Shown piece by piece: positions 33,363 through 42,399 of a DNA stretch of 64,000 nucleotides. The stretch is from Aneurinibacillus uraniidurans (lineage in GTDB: Bacteria; Bacillota; Bacilli; Aneurinibacillales; Aneurinibacillaceae). The first letter of the stretch is position 1. Every line of letters starts with the position of its first letter. The position numbers were made by a program, and so were the translations under genes. The stretch spans positions 2,826,501-2,890,500 of the forward strand of contig NZ_CP116902.1 of NCBI RefSeq assembly GCF_028471905.1, read 5' to 3'. The notes beneath the pieces were generated by a model, which worked only from the letters and a program-made list of their open reading frames with translations, did no database searches and was not told the origin of the DNA.

Positions 33363-33663
33363 CTACACACCACCTTACACAATAAACCAATACTTTAACC
33401 TAATCACAATTATACTATTTTCAGGGAATTTAATCAGTTGGAATTTTTGAGTTGATTTCAGGGACGGGTGTTCGGAACCCCTGCAAGTTTATTTGTCTCT
33501 ACTGCTAGCTAAGTGAATGTCACATCCTAATCATCACATATCAAAAAGAAGTTCAAATCATAAAAATATATTCTCTTAAAAAGTGATTTTATACCTTGTA
33601 ACAAAAAGTATTTTAAGGTATTTTATTGTAAATTAATCAAAAAATATTAGGGGGGGTAACGAG
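33363..33663. other. intergenic region, right edge of the AT-rich array
   Basis: 301 bases without a convincing ORF. It contains a compact hairpin CAGGG-AC-GGGT ... ACCCCTG (about 33461-33486) in otherwise AT-rich sequence, and a rightward promoter TTGTAA (33596-33601), 17 bases, TATTTT (33619-33624) for the secreted protein gene. Confidence 0.5.
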
Positions 33664-34113
33664 ATGAAATCTTTTAAGTATCTAGTACTAGGAGTTACTT
33701 CTTTAGCCGTAGTTGCTTCCACTCTATGGTATACTCCATCATCTGAAGCATCTAGTATTAAGTCCGTTAAGTCACAAGTAGCTACTAGCGAGTTACAAAA
33801 AGCTAAAAATGCAGTTACAAATTATATCCAAGCTGCTGAAAAGCAAGATGTTAACGAAATGATAAAGTGGGTAAAAGATACTCGGTTTCATTCAATAGAA
33901 GAACAAAAAAGAGAATATAAACAGATGTTTCAAAATGACCCCTTTGAAAAGATAAAAGTAACAGGTATAAAAAAGGTTGACGATAAGAATATGATTGTCT
34001 CGTTGAAAATGATTAGAAAAGGTAGTGGAAAACCGCAATCTTTAGACTTACCTGTAATCAAAGAAAATGGTAAATGGAAATTACTTATTACTGGTGTAGA
34101 AACAAGAGAATAA
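33664..34113 (+). CDS. secreted small protein, NTF2/DUF4878-like
   Basis: 149 residues. The N-terminal 30 form a signal peptide (KSFKYLVLGVTSLAVVASTL, then SSEASS as a cleavage region; no lipobox Cys). The rest is soluble: a helix QKAKNAVTNYIQAAEKQD, then beta strands ending NGKWKLLI, the layout of DUF4878/NTF2-like extracytoplasmic domains. AGGGGGG lies before the ATG at 33664. It follows the AT-rich composition of the array, so it may belong to the same transferred segment. Confidence 0.72.
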   Translation: MKSFKYLVLGVTSLAVVASTLWYTPSSEASSIKSVKSQVATSELQKAKNAVTNYIQAAEKQDVNEMIKWVKDTRFHSIEEQKREYKQMFQNDPFEKIKVTGIKKVDDKNMIVSLKMIRKGSGKPQSLDLPVIKENGKWKLLITGVETRE

Positions 34114-34142
34114 AAAAGAGGGCTTAATCAGCCCTCTTTTTT
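34114..34142. terminator. bidirectional terminator
   Basis: AAAAGAGGGCT, loop TAATC, AGCCCTCTTTT, with A and T runs on both sides; between the secreted protein gene and convergent fixX. Confidence 0.88.
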
Positions 34143-34225
34143 GGTCACACAGGTGGTCACATCCATTGAATTAGGTCGAGTTTTTTAACAAAAATGGTAT
34201 GACTTTAAAACATCATCTTTCTCTT

Positions 34226-34522
34226 CTACGCCAACCTAAACACAATCCCATGTCCGCCTTTTGGATACTCCCATTTAATATTTTCATATGGGCAGCCAAT
34301 CCGGCAGGAACCACACTCATGACAGCCTTCATATCCAACCGACATCCGCTTCCCTTCCCATTTATACACCTCACCCGGACAGAACAATGTGCACAGCTTA
34401 TCCGGGCAGCTTGTCGCACATACATCATTATCGAGCACATGCAAATGCGACTGGCTGTCAGCACGGTAGCGCAGCAAATACTGCTTTTCTTCCAGTGTGT
34501 TCGTACGTGGTACCAGACTCAT
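34226..34522 (-). CDS. fixX: ferredoxin-like protein FixX
   Basis: 98 residues from the ATG at 34522, behind GGAAGGTGAT; the A of the start is the last base of the fixC TAA. The C-terminal half carries a CHECGSCRIGCP cluster motif and the upstream CPDKLCTLFCP, as in FixX. FixX accepts electrons from the EtfAB flavoprotein and works with FixC. Last gene of fixABCX. Confidence 0.92.
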   Translation of the reverse strand: MSLVPRTNTLEEKQYLLRYRADSQSHLHVLDNDVCATSCPDKLCTLFCPGEVYKWEGKRMSVGYEGCHECGSCRIGCPYENIKWEYPKGGHGIVFRLA

Positions 34523-35817
34523 TATCTCATCACCTTCCATGCACGATAAATATCTTGCACCATCCCCAGTTTGCTTTTGCCTTCTGTCAAACTGCGGAAA
34601 ATCTTCTGCTGCTTATCCTTCTTCGGCATCCCATCAATCGTAAAGAACTGACTTGCTGCCTTGTTAATCATCGGAATGTAGTCATTAAAATATTGTGGAT
34701 GCGTCTCAAACGTATGCGTTGCATCCTTGTATTTCTTCAAATCACGTCCGACAAAGCTATCAAGCAGACGAACCCGATACGTATCGAGCATATTCTCAGA
34801 GAAATCATTCGCTTGTTTCGCCAGAATGATCGTCTCCGCTGCCAGTCGTCCGGCCGTCATTGCCATGTTACTGCCTTCACGGTGAATGCCGTTTACCATC
34901 TGTCCTGCATCTCCGACCAGCACAACACCATTGCCAACAATTTTTGGCATGGCGTTATAGCCGCCCTCCGGTATGAGATGAGCCGCGTATTCTGCTGGCT
35001 CACCACCGCGAATAAGCGGACGAACAATTGGATGACTTTTCAAATAATCAAGCAAGTCATACGGACGAAGGCGGTGCTTAATCATGCCTGAGAGTGTAGC
35101 CCCTACACCGATATTGATACTTTCTTTATTCGTATAAATAAAGCCAGTGCCGAGAATTCCTTTCGTCGCATCGCCAAAAATCTCAATCGTTGTCCCCTGA
35201 TTCGGTTCCAGATTAAATCGATCTTCAATTTTCTCAGCCGGTAGATCAATTACTTCCATAACAGCAAGTGCTACATCACTTGGCTTAAATTCCTTATGGA
35301 AACCAAGTGACTTGCCGAGCAGCGAATTCACGCCATCCGCTATGACAACGACGTCTGCATACACATCTCCATCCGGACGATCCGTGCGTACACCGATGAC
35401 GCGTCCGTCTTCGACAATGCATTCGGTTACAACCGTTTCATTAATGAGCAATGCTCCTGCTTCAACCGCCTTGTTCGCATACCACTGGTCAAACTTGGCA
35501 CGCAGTACCGTAAAATTGTTATACGGCTCTTTGCTCCACTCAAGTCCCTTGTAGCCGCTTGTAAAAACGGATTCTTCTCCCATCATCCAGAAGCGCTGCT
35601 CTACAATCGGGCGTTCGAGCGGTGCTTCTTTATAGAAGCCAGGAATGATCTCGTCCATCTGGTGGCGATACAATACGCCTCCCATTACGTTTTTCGAACC
35701 TGGATACTCCCCGCGCTCAATAAGCAATACGTTCAATCCGGCTTTAGCCATCACATAAGCGGCTGAAGTACCGGCTGGACCAGCTCCTACAACAATCGCA
35801 TCAAATTTCTCAGACAT
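34522..35817 (-). CDS. fixC: electron-transfer flavoprotein-quinone oxidoreductase FixC
   Basis: 431 residues from the ATG at 35817. FAD-binding GAGPAGTSAAYVMAKAG at the N-terminus, a GDAGQMVNG second FAD motif, and the ETF-QO/FixC family C-terminus. It passes electrons from the EtfAB (FixAB) pair to quinone, with FixX. It overlaps fixB by eight bases, and its AGGCGGTG ribosome binding site lies inside fixB. Confidence 0.93.
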   Translation of the reverse strand: MSEKFDAIVVGAGPAGTSAAYVMAKAGLNVLLIERGEYPGSKNVMGGVLYRHQMDEIIPGFYKEAPLERPIVEQRFWMMGEESVFTSGYKGLEWSKEPYNNFTVLRAKFDQWYANKAVEAGALLINETVVTECIVEDGRVIGVRTDRPDGDVYADVVVIADGVNSLLGKSLGFHKEFKPSDVALAVMEVIDLPAEKIEDRFNLEPNQGTTIEIFGDATKGILGTGFIYTNKESINIGVGATLSGMIKHRLRPYDLLDYLKSHPIVRPLIRGGEPAEYAAHLIPEGGYNAMPKIVGNGVVLVGDAGQMVNGIHREGSNMAMTAGRLAAETIILAKQANDFSENMLDTYRVRLLDSFVGRDLKKYKDATHTFETHPQYFNDYIPMINKAASQFFTIDGMPKKDKQQKIFRSLTEGKSKLGMVQDIYRAWKVMR

Positions 35818-37141
35818 GAACTTTTTCACCGCCTTTGACTGCTTTTTTGAATGCTTCGATCAGCTTTGGCACTACTTCGAATGCGTCACCGACAATGCTG
35901 TAGGTCGCAACATTGTGAATGGCTGCATTCGGGTCCTTATTAATCGCAATGATAAATTCCGAGTTCTGCATGCCTACAATATGCTGCACAGCCCCGGAAA
36001 TCGCAATCGCAAAATAAATTTTTGGCGTTACCGTTACACCTGTCTGACCGATCTGGTAATGGTGGTCGATCCAGCCTGCTTCTACCGCATCACGGGTCGC
36101 TCCCACGCTCGCATTGATTACTTCTGCAAGGTCATAGCAGAGCTGGAATCCTTTCGCATCACCAAGTCCCTTACCGCCTGCAACAATAATATGTGCTTCA
36201 TCCAGCTTAACGCGCTGGCTCGTCTCACGGACAATCTCAAGTACACGCGTCTGCAAATCTTTCTCATGCATACCGAGCGGCTCATGAACGATTCGCCCGG
36301 TACGACCTACCTGTCGCTCGAGCGCCTTCATCACTTTAGAGCGCACAGTTGCCATCTGCGGACGATGATTTTTACAAAGAATGGTTGCCATAATGTTTCC
36401 GCCAAATGCCGGACGGCTCGCTTCGAGCAATCGCTGCTCAGCATTCACATCCAACATCGTGCAGTCCGCTGTCAGTCCAGTCGCAAGCTCAGTGGCTACT
36501 GCGCTCGACAGATCTTTACCATTCGGGGTCGCACCATATAGAATCATTTCTGGTTTATACTTGTTGCACAAATCAACTGTGCCTTTCATATATGTCTCGG
36601 AGCGATAGTTGACAAGCAACGGATCATCAATCACATACACAATATCGGCCCCATATTCAAAGCATGTCTGGGCTAGCGACTCCACATGATGTCCAAGCAG
36701 AAAACCTGCAAGGGGCGCATTCATCTTATCAGCAAGACGACGGCCTGCTCCAAGAAGCTCAAGAGATACCCCAGCAATCTCGCCATCCATATGATCAATG
36801 TACACCCATACGCCTTCATGATCAGCAAACTTGTCAGTCCGCTCCTGCGTCGCAGGCTTCACTTCTGCTGCCGGTGCTGCCGAAGATGATTCAGCCGCTG
36901 CAGCAGGAGCTGCCTCCGATTTTTTCTCCTCTACAGCAGGAGCTGGATCAGCTTTCTTCGCTTTCACCGGATTCGGCAGACTAATCGCCTCAGTCGGACA
37001 TACTGAAATACAATCCTGGCATTCCTCGCATTTTGCAGTATCAACCTCGCATTTGTCCGGTCCAAGGTAAAGCGCACTTACCGGGCATGTATCTACACAT
37101 GTGCCGCATGAAATACAAGCGGCGGAAATGGAAACTGCCAT
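35810..37141 (-). CDS. fixB: electron transfer flavoprotein alpha subunit with N-terminal ferredoxin (FixB)
   Basis: 443 residues, longer than the usual EtfA (about 320). Residues 1-50 are a two-cluster ferredoxin (Cys 9, 12, 15, 19 and 38, 41, 44, 48). A 60-residue Ala/Glu/Pro-rich linker follows. Then the EtfA fold starts with GVWVYIDHMDGEIAGVSLEL, and near the C-terminus is the FAD-binding region (VGATRDAVEAGWI and QIGQTGVTVTPKIYFAIAIS). The attached clusters offer a direct route for the low-potential electron in flavin-based bifurcation. Confidence 0.93.
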   Translation of the reverse strand: MAVSISAACISCGTCVDTCPVSALYLGPDKCEVDTAKCEECQDCISVCPTEAISLPNPVKAKKADPAPAVEEKKSEAAPAAAAESSSAAPAAEVKPATQERTDKFADHEGVWVYIDHMDGEIAGVSLELLGAGRRLADKMNAPLAGFLLGHHVESLAQTCFEYGADIVYVIDDPLLVNYRSETYMKGTVDLCNKYKPEMILYGATPNGKDLSSAVATELATGLTADCTMLDVNAEQRLLEASRPAFGGNIMATILCKNHRPQMATVRSKVMKALERQVGRTGRIVHEPLGMHEKDLQTRVLEIVRETSQRVKLDEAHIIVAGGKGLGDAKGFQLCYDLAEVINASVGATRDAVEAGWIDHHYQIGQTGVTVTPKIYFAIAISGAVQHIVGMQNSEFIIAINKDPNAAIHNVATYSIVGDAFEVVPKLIEAFKKAVKGGEKVHV

Positions 37142-37143
37142 GT

Positions 37144-37971
37144 TTATCGCCCCCCTCCTTGTACGAGCAATTCACGTTTCTCCGTCAACAATATATCAAC
37201 TAGCTGGTTCACCTGCTGGTCTGCATTTCCTTCAAGCCGCTTGCCGCCTTCAGGCTTCGGAGGGCTGAACATTTTACCTACAATGGTCGGCGATCCCTTC
37301 AGACCGAGCTGTCCCCGATCTACATCTTCGAGATCGTTCACGGTCCAGACAATCGGTTCAAAACGAGCAGCTCGAATCATATTCGGGAGCGGAGAATATG
37401 GCACTTCATTAATATCCTTCTCTACAGTTAAAAGACACGGAAGAGAGGACTGTAACACCTCATGACCATCTTCAATCTTACGGTGGACAGTCATCTGCCG
37501 GGATTTTTCATTAATTTCTACTACTTTTTTGATTCCTGTCAGCGGAGGAATGCCAAGACGGCGGGCAATGCCCGGCCCTACCTGACCTGTGTCTCCATCG
37601 ATAGCCATTTTGCCGCAGATGACAAGATCGATCGGCTCCTCTTTTGTAATTCGGTTAATGGCACGAGACAGCGCATAGCTTGTCGCAAGCGTATCAGCTC
37701 CGGCAAATGCGCGGTCTGAAATCAGGTACCCTGCATCAACACCAATCTCGACACATTTCTTAATGGCCGCTACAGCCTGCGGTGGACCCATCGATAAAAC
37801 AGATACTTTTCCGCCATAGCGTGCACGCAGACGTACCGCTTCTTCCACCGCATGTGTATCATACGGATTCAGAATCGCCGGTACCCCTCGTCGGTCGAGC
37901 GTGTTCGTTTTCGGATCGATTTTGATGATTTTTGTGTCTGGCACCTGCTTGACACAGACCAGAATGTGCAT
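37144..37971 (-). CDS. fixA: electron transfer flavoprotein beta subunit (FixA)
   Basis: 275 residues, with HILVCVKQVPDT at the N-terminus, NPYDTHAVEEAVRL, and an ICGKMAIDGDTGQVGPGIA motif in the FAD/nucleotide region. First gene of the operon fixA-fixB-fixC-fixX, followed by fixB after two bases. ATG at 37971 behind GGAGGAG. FixAB takes electrons from NADH or an acyl-CoA dehydrogenase. Confidence 0.94.
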   Translation of the reverse strand: MHILVCVKQVPDTKIIKIDPKTNTLDRRGVPAILNPYDTHAVEEAVRLRARYGGKVSVLSMGPPQAVAAIKKCVEIGVDAGYLISDRAFAGADTLATSYALSRAINRITKEEPIDLVICGKMAIDGDTGQVGPGIARRLGIPPLTGIKKVVEINEKSRQMTVHRKIEDGHEVLQSSLPCLLTVEKDINEVPYSPLPNMIRAARFEPIVWTVNDLEDVDRGQLGLKGSPTIVGKMFSPPKPEGGKRLEGNADQQVNQLVDILLTEKRELLVQGGGR

Positions 37972-38054
37972 AAGTGACTCCTCCTTCTGCGGAATATGAA
38001 TTCACAAGGAAGTATGTCGTCGCTGACTGACTGAAGCTGCAAAAGGCAAGCAAA

Positions 38055-38079
38055 TACAGAATATTTATACAGAATATTC
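38055..38079. promoter_or_regulatory. operator candidate upstream of fixA
   Basis: TACAGAATATT is repeated at 38055-38065 and 38068-38078, and GAATATT (38059-38065) with AATATTC (38073-38079) forms an inverted repeat. It is about 90-110 bases before the fixA ATG. The cognate regulator is unknown. Confidence 0.4.
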
Positions 38080-38200
38080 AGATATTAAAAACTATATTCC
38101 TAGTTTTTACGATGTTGATAACCAAATGCACATCGCTGCCTTTTACACCGCCTATGAATGTGTATTCGCTTCATCTCCTGAAATTTCCTTCTTTATAAAA

Positions 38201-38233
38201 AAATAAAGACAGGTATAAAACCTGTCTTTATTT
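38201..38233 (-). terminator. terminator of the 57-codon gene
   Basis: AAATAAAGACAGGT pairs with ACCTGTCTTTATTT around ATAAA; it overlaps the end of the gene. Confidence 0.8.
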
Positions 38234-38401
38234 CTGAACCGTGCTGTGTTCATCCAGCGCCCAGTATATTTTCTTAATTTCATCTGTACGTTCCTTCGGA
38301 GAAAGGCTAGCATCAAATGTAATCTGACGAATCAGTTCAACGACAAACCGATGTGCCTCATGACCGTGACGCCCGGCTAGCATCTTTAAATATCTTTCCA
38401 T
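38228..38401 (-). CDS. 57-residue hypothetical protein
   Basis: ATG at 38401 behind AGGAGGGAG, stop at 38228-38230. Charged, helical, with His-rich N-terminus (MLAGRHGHEAHR) and SPKERTDEIKKIYWAL in the C-terminal half. No family recognised. It lies between accA and fixA with its own terminator. Confidence 0.65.
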   Translation of the reverse strand: MERYLKMLAGRHGHEAHRFVVELIRQITFDASLSPKERTDEIKKIYWALDEHSTVQK

Positions 38402-38490
38402 AAAGCTCCCTCCTAAATGATTGTTGTGTGGAACTTGTATCTCTTATTATACCACCCAATAATCACCAGAAGAAAACCTTTTCTTTTTGA

Positions 38491-39342
38491 CTATTCCGCC
38501 AAAATATTATACTCCCCTAGACGACGCAATCTGGCATACCGCTCTTCTAGGATTTCGTCCATACTTTTTTGCAGCAGGATGTCGAGATGGTAAGCAAGAC
38601 GGCGCCCGGCATAGTATACAGTCTGCTCCAAATCCGTATGTGCTCCCTCTAGTGGTTCCGGAAAAATCTCATCGATTACCCCTAGTCGAAGCAGTTCATC
38701 TGCCGTAATCTTGAGCGAGGCCGCTGCCTCTTCCCACTTGCTGGCATCTTTCCAAAGAATCGACGCGCAGCCTTCCGGGGTGATCACCGAGTAGTATGCA
38801 TTCTCTAGCATAAACAGTCGGTCACTTACACCGATTCCAAGCGCGCCACCACTGCCCCCTTCCCCAATGACGACACTAAGGACAATCGTCCGAAGTCCGG
38901 CCATCTCCAGCAGATTACGAGCAATCGCCTCCGCAACCCCTCGCTCTTCCGCTTCAAGTCCCGGATACGCTCCCGGTGTATCAATAAACGTAATGATCGG
39001 ACGACCAAACTTTTCGGCCTGCTTCATCAGGCGCAGTGCCTTTCGGTACCCTTCCGGCTGTGACATCCCGAAGTTGCGCATAATTTTATCGCGCGTTCCC
39101 CGACCTTTCTCATGCCCGATAATCGTTACCGGCAGCCCTTGAAATGTAGCAAGTCCAGCAATGAGCGAGGCATCATTCCCGTACAAACGATCCCCCTTGA
39201 GTTCGATAAAGTCAGGGAACAAGTACGTAATATAATCGCTTGTCAGCGGTCGCTCGGGATGGCGCGATAGCTTTACTCGTTCTCCAGCCGAGCGGGGCGT
39301 GATGCTGACAGGCGGATAGCTGGTTGGTTTCTCAACTTCCAT
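38491..39342 (-). CDS. accA: acetyl-CoA carboxylase carboxyltransferase subunit alpha
   Basis: 283 residues from the ATG at 39342; the usual length is about 315-325. The carboxyltransferase core is complete: [44 protein letters not shown] and the C-terminal [11 protein letters not shown]. The usual N-terminal ~40-residue helical segment is missing; an extension upstream would run into accD. It overlaps accD by eleven bases, so the two are coupled. With AccD it makes malonyl-CoA from carboxybiotin and acetyl-CoA. Confidence 0.92.
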   Translation of the reverse strand: MEVEKPTSYPPVSITPRSAGERVKLSRHPERPLTSDYITYLFPDFIELKGDRLYGNDASLIAGLATFQGLPVTIIGHEKGRGTRDKIMRNFGMSQPEGYRKALRLMKQAEKFGRPIITFIDTPGAYPGLEAEERGVAEAIARNLLEMAGLRTIVLSVVIGEGGSGGALGIGVSDRLFMLENAYYSVITPEGCASILWKDASKWEEAAASLKITADELLRLGVIDEIFPEPLEGAHTDLEQTVYYAGRRLAYHLDILLQKSMDEILEERYARLRRLGEYNILAE

Positions 39343-40183
39343 ACGCTTTCCATTCCTTCTGTTTCCGGTGCAAGGCCACAAAGCGGGCAAGCGTCTCACG
39401 CATCTGCTTACGTGGTACGATTGCATCAAGCATACCATGCTCAAGCAAAAATTCAGCGCTCTGGAAGCCATCCGGTAACTTTTGTTTGATCGTCTGTTCA
39501 ATGACGCGCCGCCCGGCAAAGCCAATGAGCGCCCCCGGCTCAGACAAGATAATATCACCAAGCATCGCGTAGCTCGCGGTTACACCGCCAGTCGTCGGAT
39601 GTGTAAGAATCGAGATGTAGAGAAGTCCTGCCGTACTGTGTCGCTGTAGAGCTGCACTCGTTTTGGCCATCTGCATAAGCGACAATACACCTTCCTGCAT
39701 GCGGGCACCTCCTGAAGCAGAAAAAATGAAAATAGGTACCTGCTCTCTAGTTGCCCCTTCAATTGCACGCGTGATTTTCTCTCCGATCGACGAACCCATA
39801 CTCCCCATCATAAACAGCGGCTCCATTACCGCTACGACTACACGCTGACCGCGCAATGTACCGATCCCGGTAATAACCCCTTCCTTCACCCCACTTGTAA
39901 GCATTGCCTTTTGCAGCTTATCATCATAGCCTTTGAAATCAAGCGGATTCTTACTTGTGATCCCTGCATCCCACTCGATAAAACTGCCCGGGTCGAGCAA
40001 TGTTTTAATGCGGTTTTTAGCTGTTAGCCGGAATTGAAAGCCGCATTCACATGTATACACTTCCTCTACAAGCCGTGATTTCTGGTACAGCTTGTGACAG
40101 GTCGGACAGACGATAACCTGCGGAGGTCGTGTAGTGACCTCCGCAAGCTTATGAAACCGAAAGTGGGGAGTTGTAGACTGCAT
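39332..40183 (-). CDS. accD: acetyl-CoA carboxylase carboxyltransferase subunit beta
   Basis: 283 residues, the family size. Zinc ribbon with C26, C29, C45 and C47, then the crotonase-like carboxyltransferase fold ([20 protein letters not shown]). ATG at 40183 behind GAGGGGG. Gene order accD-accA is that of Bacillus, but the pfkA-pyk genes that usually follow are not here; instead an alcohol dehydrogenase gene lies just upstream. Confidence 0.94.
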   Translation of the reverse strand: MQSTTPHFRFHKLAEVTTRPPQVIVCPTCHKLYQKSRLVEEVYTCECGFQFRLTAKNRIKTLLDPGSFIEWDAGITSKNPLDFKGYDDKLQKAMLTSGVKEGVITGIGTLRGQRVVVAVMEPLFMMGSMGSSIGEKITRAIEGATREQVPIFIFSASGGARMQEGVLSLMQMAKTSAALQRHSTAGLLYISILTHPTTGGVTASYAMLGDIILSEPGALIGFAGRRVIEQTIKQKLPDGFQSAEFLLEHGMLDAIVPRKQMRETLARFVALHRKQKEWKAYGS

Positions 40184-40186
40184 TCG

Positions 40187-41371
40187 TCATGCCCCCTCGG
40201 AAACGTATGATTTTTCGACTAACTCCTTATATAGTTGAACAATTTCGTCAGCTGTCGCCAAGCGCGGATTGTTACCTGGACTCCCGCTTTCAAGTGCGTC
40301 ATGTGCCATTTTAGGCGCAGCTTCCATAAACTTTTCCGGATCAATATTCAGCTGCTTAAGCGTCGGCAATTGAAGGGCTGCGCATAACTGCTCCGCCATT
40401 TCTACAGCTAACTCTGCCGCTTCTTCATCGGACATGCCGGTTGTATCCGCCCCCATAGCGCGGGCAATATCAGCAAACCGTGATATCGCTGCAGGCATAG
40501 AATACCGCATAACACTTGGAAGTAGAATCGCATTCGAAATCCCGTGCGGCACATGGAACAAGGCACCGATCGGGCGCGACATGCCATGTACAAGTGCTAC
40601 GGATGCGTTGCTAAACGCAAGACCTGCTTCCATGGCACCAATCAGTACTTCTTCCCGGGCTTCTATATTTTTACCATTCAGCCAAGCACGCTCTAAATTC
40701 GGATAGATGCGGCGGATGGCTGACAGTGCCATCGAATCGGCCAGCGGCTGCTGTTTGCGCGAGATGTACGCTTCAATTGCATGCGTCAACGCATCTACCC
40801 CGGTCCCGGCTGTTACCCCTTTCGGACAGCTTACTGTAAGCTCTGGATCAAGAATGGCCACACGCGGAACGAGGAAGCGGCTTGCGATCATCATTTTGAC
40901 ATCCGTTTCCTCATCTGCAATTACTGTTACACGTGTTACTTCCGATCCGGTTCCAGCTGTTGTCGGAATCGCAACGATCGGCAGACCTGGAGCTGGTACT
41001 TTTTCCATGCCCATGTATTGAGCCATTGGAGGCTGGTTGTTATACATCAGCGAGATGGCTTTGGCTGTATCAATAGCGCTACCGCCCCCGATCGCTATAA
41101 GCACTTCACAGTTTACCTCTTCACAGAGCGCAAGCCCACGATTGACTTCACTCAACGTTGGTTCGCCAGAAATATCAGAGAAGATCGAAAATTTAATCCC
41201 AGCTTTTTTCAATACTTTTTCAAGCGGTTTGGTCATGCCCAGATCAGCAAGAATGCGATCCGTTATAATGAGCGCATGCATGCCGTAGCGCAGCGCATAT
41301 TCTCCTGTTTTTTGAAGCGAGCCGGCACCTGTTACAATAACTTCCGGCGATAAAAACTGATGAATCGACAT
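40187..41371 (-). CDS. iron-containing alcohol dehydrogenase
   Basis: 394 residues from the ATG at 41371 (AAAGGTGGG upstream). NAD-binding GGGSAIDTAKAI, and metal-binding DALTHAIEAY and HGMSRPIGALFHVPHG. Group III, similar in length to butanol and 1,3-propanediol dehydrogenases. The substrate is unknown. It is three bases upstream of accD, so co-transcription with accDA is likely, which is an unusual pairing. Confidence 0.9.
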   Translation of the reverse strand: MSIHQFLSPEVIVTGAGSLQKTGEYALRYGMHALIITDRILADLGMTKPLEKVLKKAGIKFSIFSDISGEPTLSEVNRGLALCEEVNCEVLIAIGGGSAIDTAKAISLMYNNQPPMAQYMGMEKVPAPGLPIVAIPTTAGTGSEVTRVTVIADEETDVKMMIASRFLVPRVAILDPELTVSCPKGVTAGTGVDALTHAIEAYISRKQQPLADSMALSAIRRIYPNLERAWLNGKNIEAREEVLIGAMEAGLAFSNASVALVHGMSRPIGALFHVPHGISNAILLPSVMRYSMPAAISRFADIARAMGADTTGMSDEEAAELAVEMAEQLCAALQLPTLKQLNIDPEKFMEAAPKMAHDALESGSPGNNPRLATADEIVQLYKELVEKSYVSEGA

Positions 41372-41399
41372 ATGTGTGCCCACCTTTTCGTGTTTGTTG

Positions 41400-42242
41400 T
41401 TATCTCATTTCTGTTCCGCATGATACATTCAGGGACTGCCCCGTCATACTTGCGGAATCATCGCATGCGAGGAACAGAGCCACCTTGCCAACTTCATCTT
41501 CTGTCGGAATACGGCGAAGCGCCGCCATCCGAAGCATTTTATCCTGAATCACTTCCCACGGCACATTGCGAATTTCTGCACGTTTCTGCCATACACGCTC
41601 AATGCGTGGTCCCTGTACCGGGCCCGGGCAAATGCAATTGACACGAATGTTGTGTTTGCCAAGCTCCGCCGCCACACTCTGTGTAAAGCCGATCATACCC
41701 CACTTCGCTACCGCATACGGAGAACGATACGGGTACGCGCGCTTGCCAAAGATCGAGGATACATTGATGATATTGCCTGAGTTCTGCGGAATCATCAGTT
41801 TCGCTGCTTCTTTCGTGCAAAGGAATGCGCCTGTAATATCAATATTCAGCGTCGTATTCCAGTCTTCGAGCGACAGTTCTGCAACAGATCCTGTTGGACC
41901 GGAGATGCCTGCATTATTGACGAGAATGTCGACGCGACCAAAACGCTCGATTGTTTTTTCAAACAGATTTTTGCAGTCACTTTCACTAGCTACATCTGTC
42001 GCAACGCTCAATACGTCTGCGCCCAGTTCTTCGATTTCTTTGTGAACTTTGGCCATGGTTTCTTCATTACGAGCGGCAAGAACAACTTTTGCGCCTTCTG
42101 CAATGTAAGACAGCGCAATCGCACGGCCAAGGCCGCCATTGCCGCCTGTTATTACTGTAACTTTATCTTGCAGTTTCCGTCCCCCGTTTACTGCTGGCTG
42201 TGTGCTTGTCGTTGTCTGGTTTTGAGCCGTGCTGTTCGTCAT
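41400..42242 (-). CDS. SDR family oxidoreductase
   Basis: 280 residues from the ATG at 42242, behind AAAGGAGAGG. The 30-residue Thr/Gln-rich N-terminal extension (TNSTAQNQTTTSTQPAVNGG) precedes a classical SDR: TGGNGGLG, NNAG, INVSSIFGKRAYPYRSPYAV with catalytic Ser/Tyr and following Lys, and a C-terminal SLNVSCGTEMR. Its promoter is a near duplicate of that of the 36-codon gene. It lies 28 bases upstream of the alcohol dehydrogenase. Confidence 0.88.
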   Translation of the reverse strand: MTNSTAQNQTTTSTQPAVNGGRKLQDKVTVITGGNGGLGRAIALSYIAEGAKVVLAARNEETMAKVHKEIEELGADVLSVATDVASESDCKNLFEKTIERFGRVDILVNNAGISGPTGSVAELSLEDWNTTLNIDITGAFLCTKEAAKLMIPQNSGNIINVSSIFGKRAYPYRSPYAVAKWGMIGFTQSVAAELGKHNIRVNCICPGPVQGPRIERVWQKRAEIRNVPWEVIQDKMLRMAALRRIPTEDEVGKVALFLACDDSASMTGQSLNVSCGTEMR

Positions 42243-42262
42243 GTTAACCTCTCCTTTTGAAT

Positions 42263-42340
42263 TGTATTGATACAGATTGTTTAATCTCTCTTGTGTTATA
42301 TAATAATCAGGCAAAACTTGTCTGTCAACAAAAAATTCAG
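42263..42340 (-). promoter_or_regulatory. SDR promoter P1 with palindromic operator
   Basis: Minus strand: TTGACA (42323-42328), 17 bases, TATTAT (42300-42305), then TGTATCAATACA (42263-42274) before the ribosome binding site. CTGAATTTTT lies upstream of the -35 (42331-42340). All elements recur in P2 at 42527-42605. Confidence 0.75.
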
Positions 42341-42365
42341 AAAATTTTTTTATAGTGGAAAACAA

Positions 42366-42399
42366 AAAAAAGACACAGACACAATTGGTCTGTATCTTT
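42366..42399 (-). terminator. terminator of the 36-codon gene
   Basis: AAAGACACAGACAC... pairs with TCTGTATCTTT; on the minus strand it is followed by eight T. Confidence 0.75.

Noticed and set aside
29098-33663. Prophage or insertion sequence as the source of the AT-rich island
   Set aside because: No integrase, transposase, phage structural gene, tRNA target or flanking direct repeats were found; only repeats and hairpins.
34288-36541. Long plus-strand frames over fixB-fixC-fixX
   Set aside because: Antisense to conserved fix genes; no start signals or homology seen.
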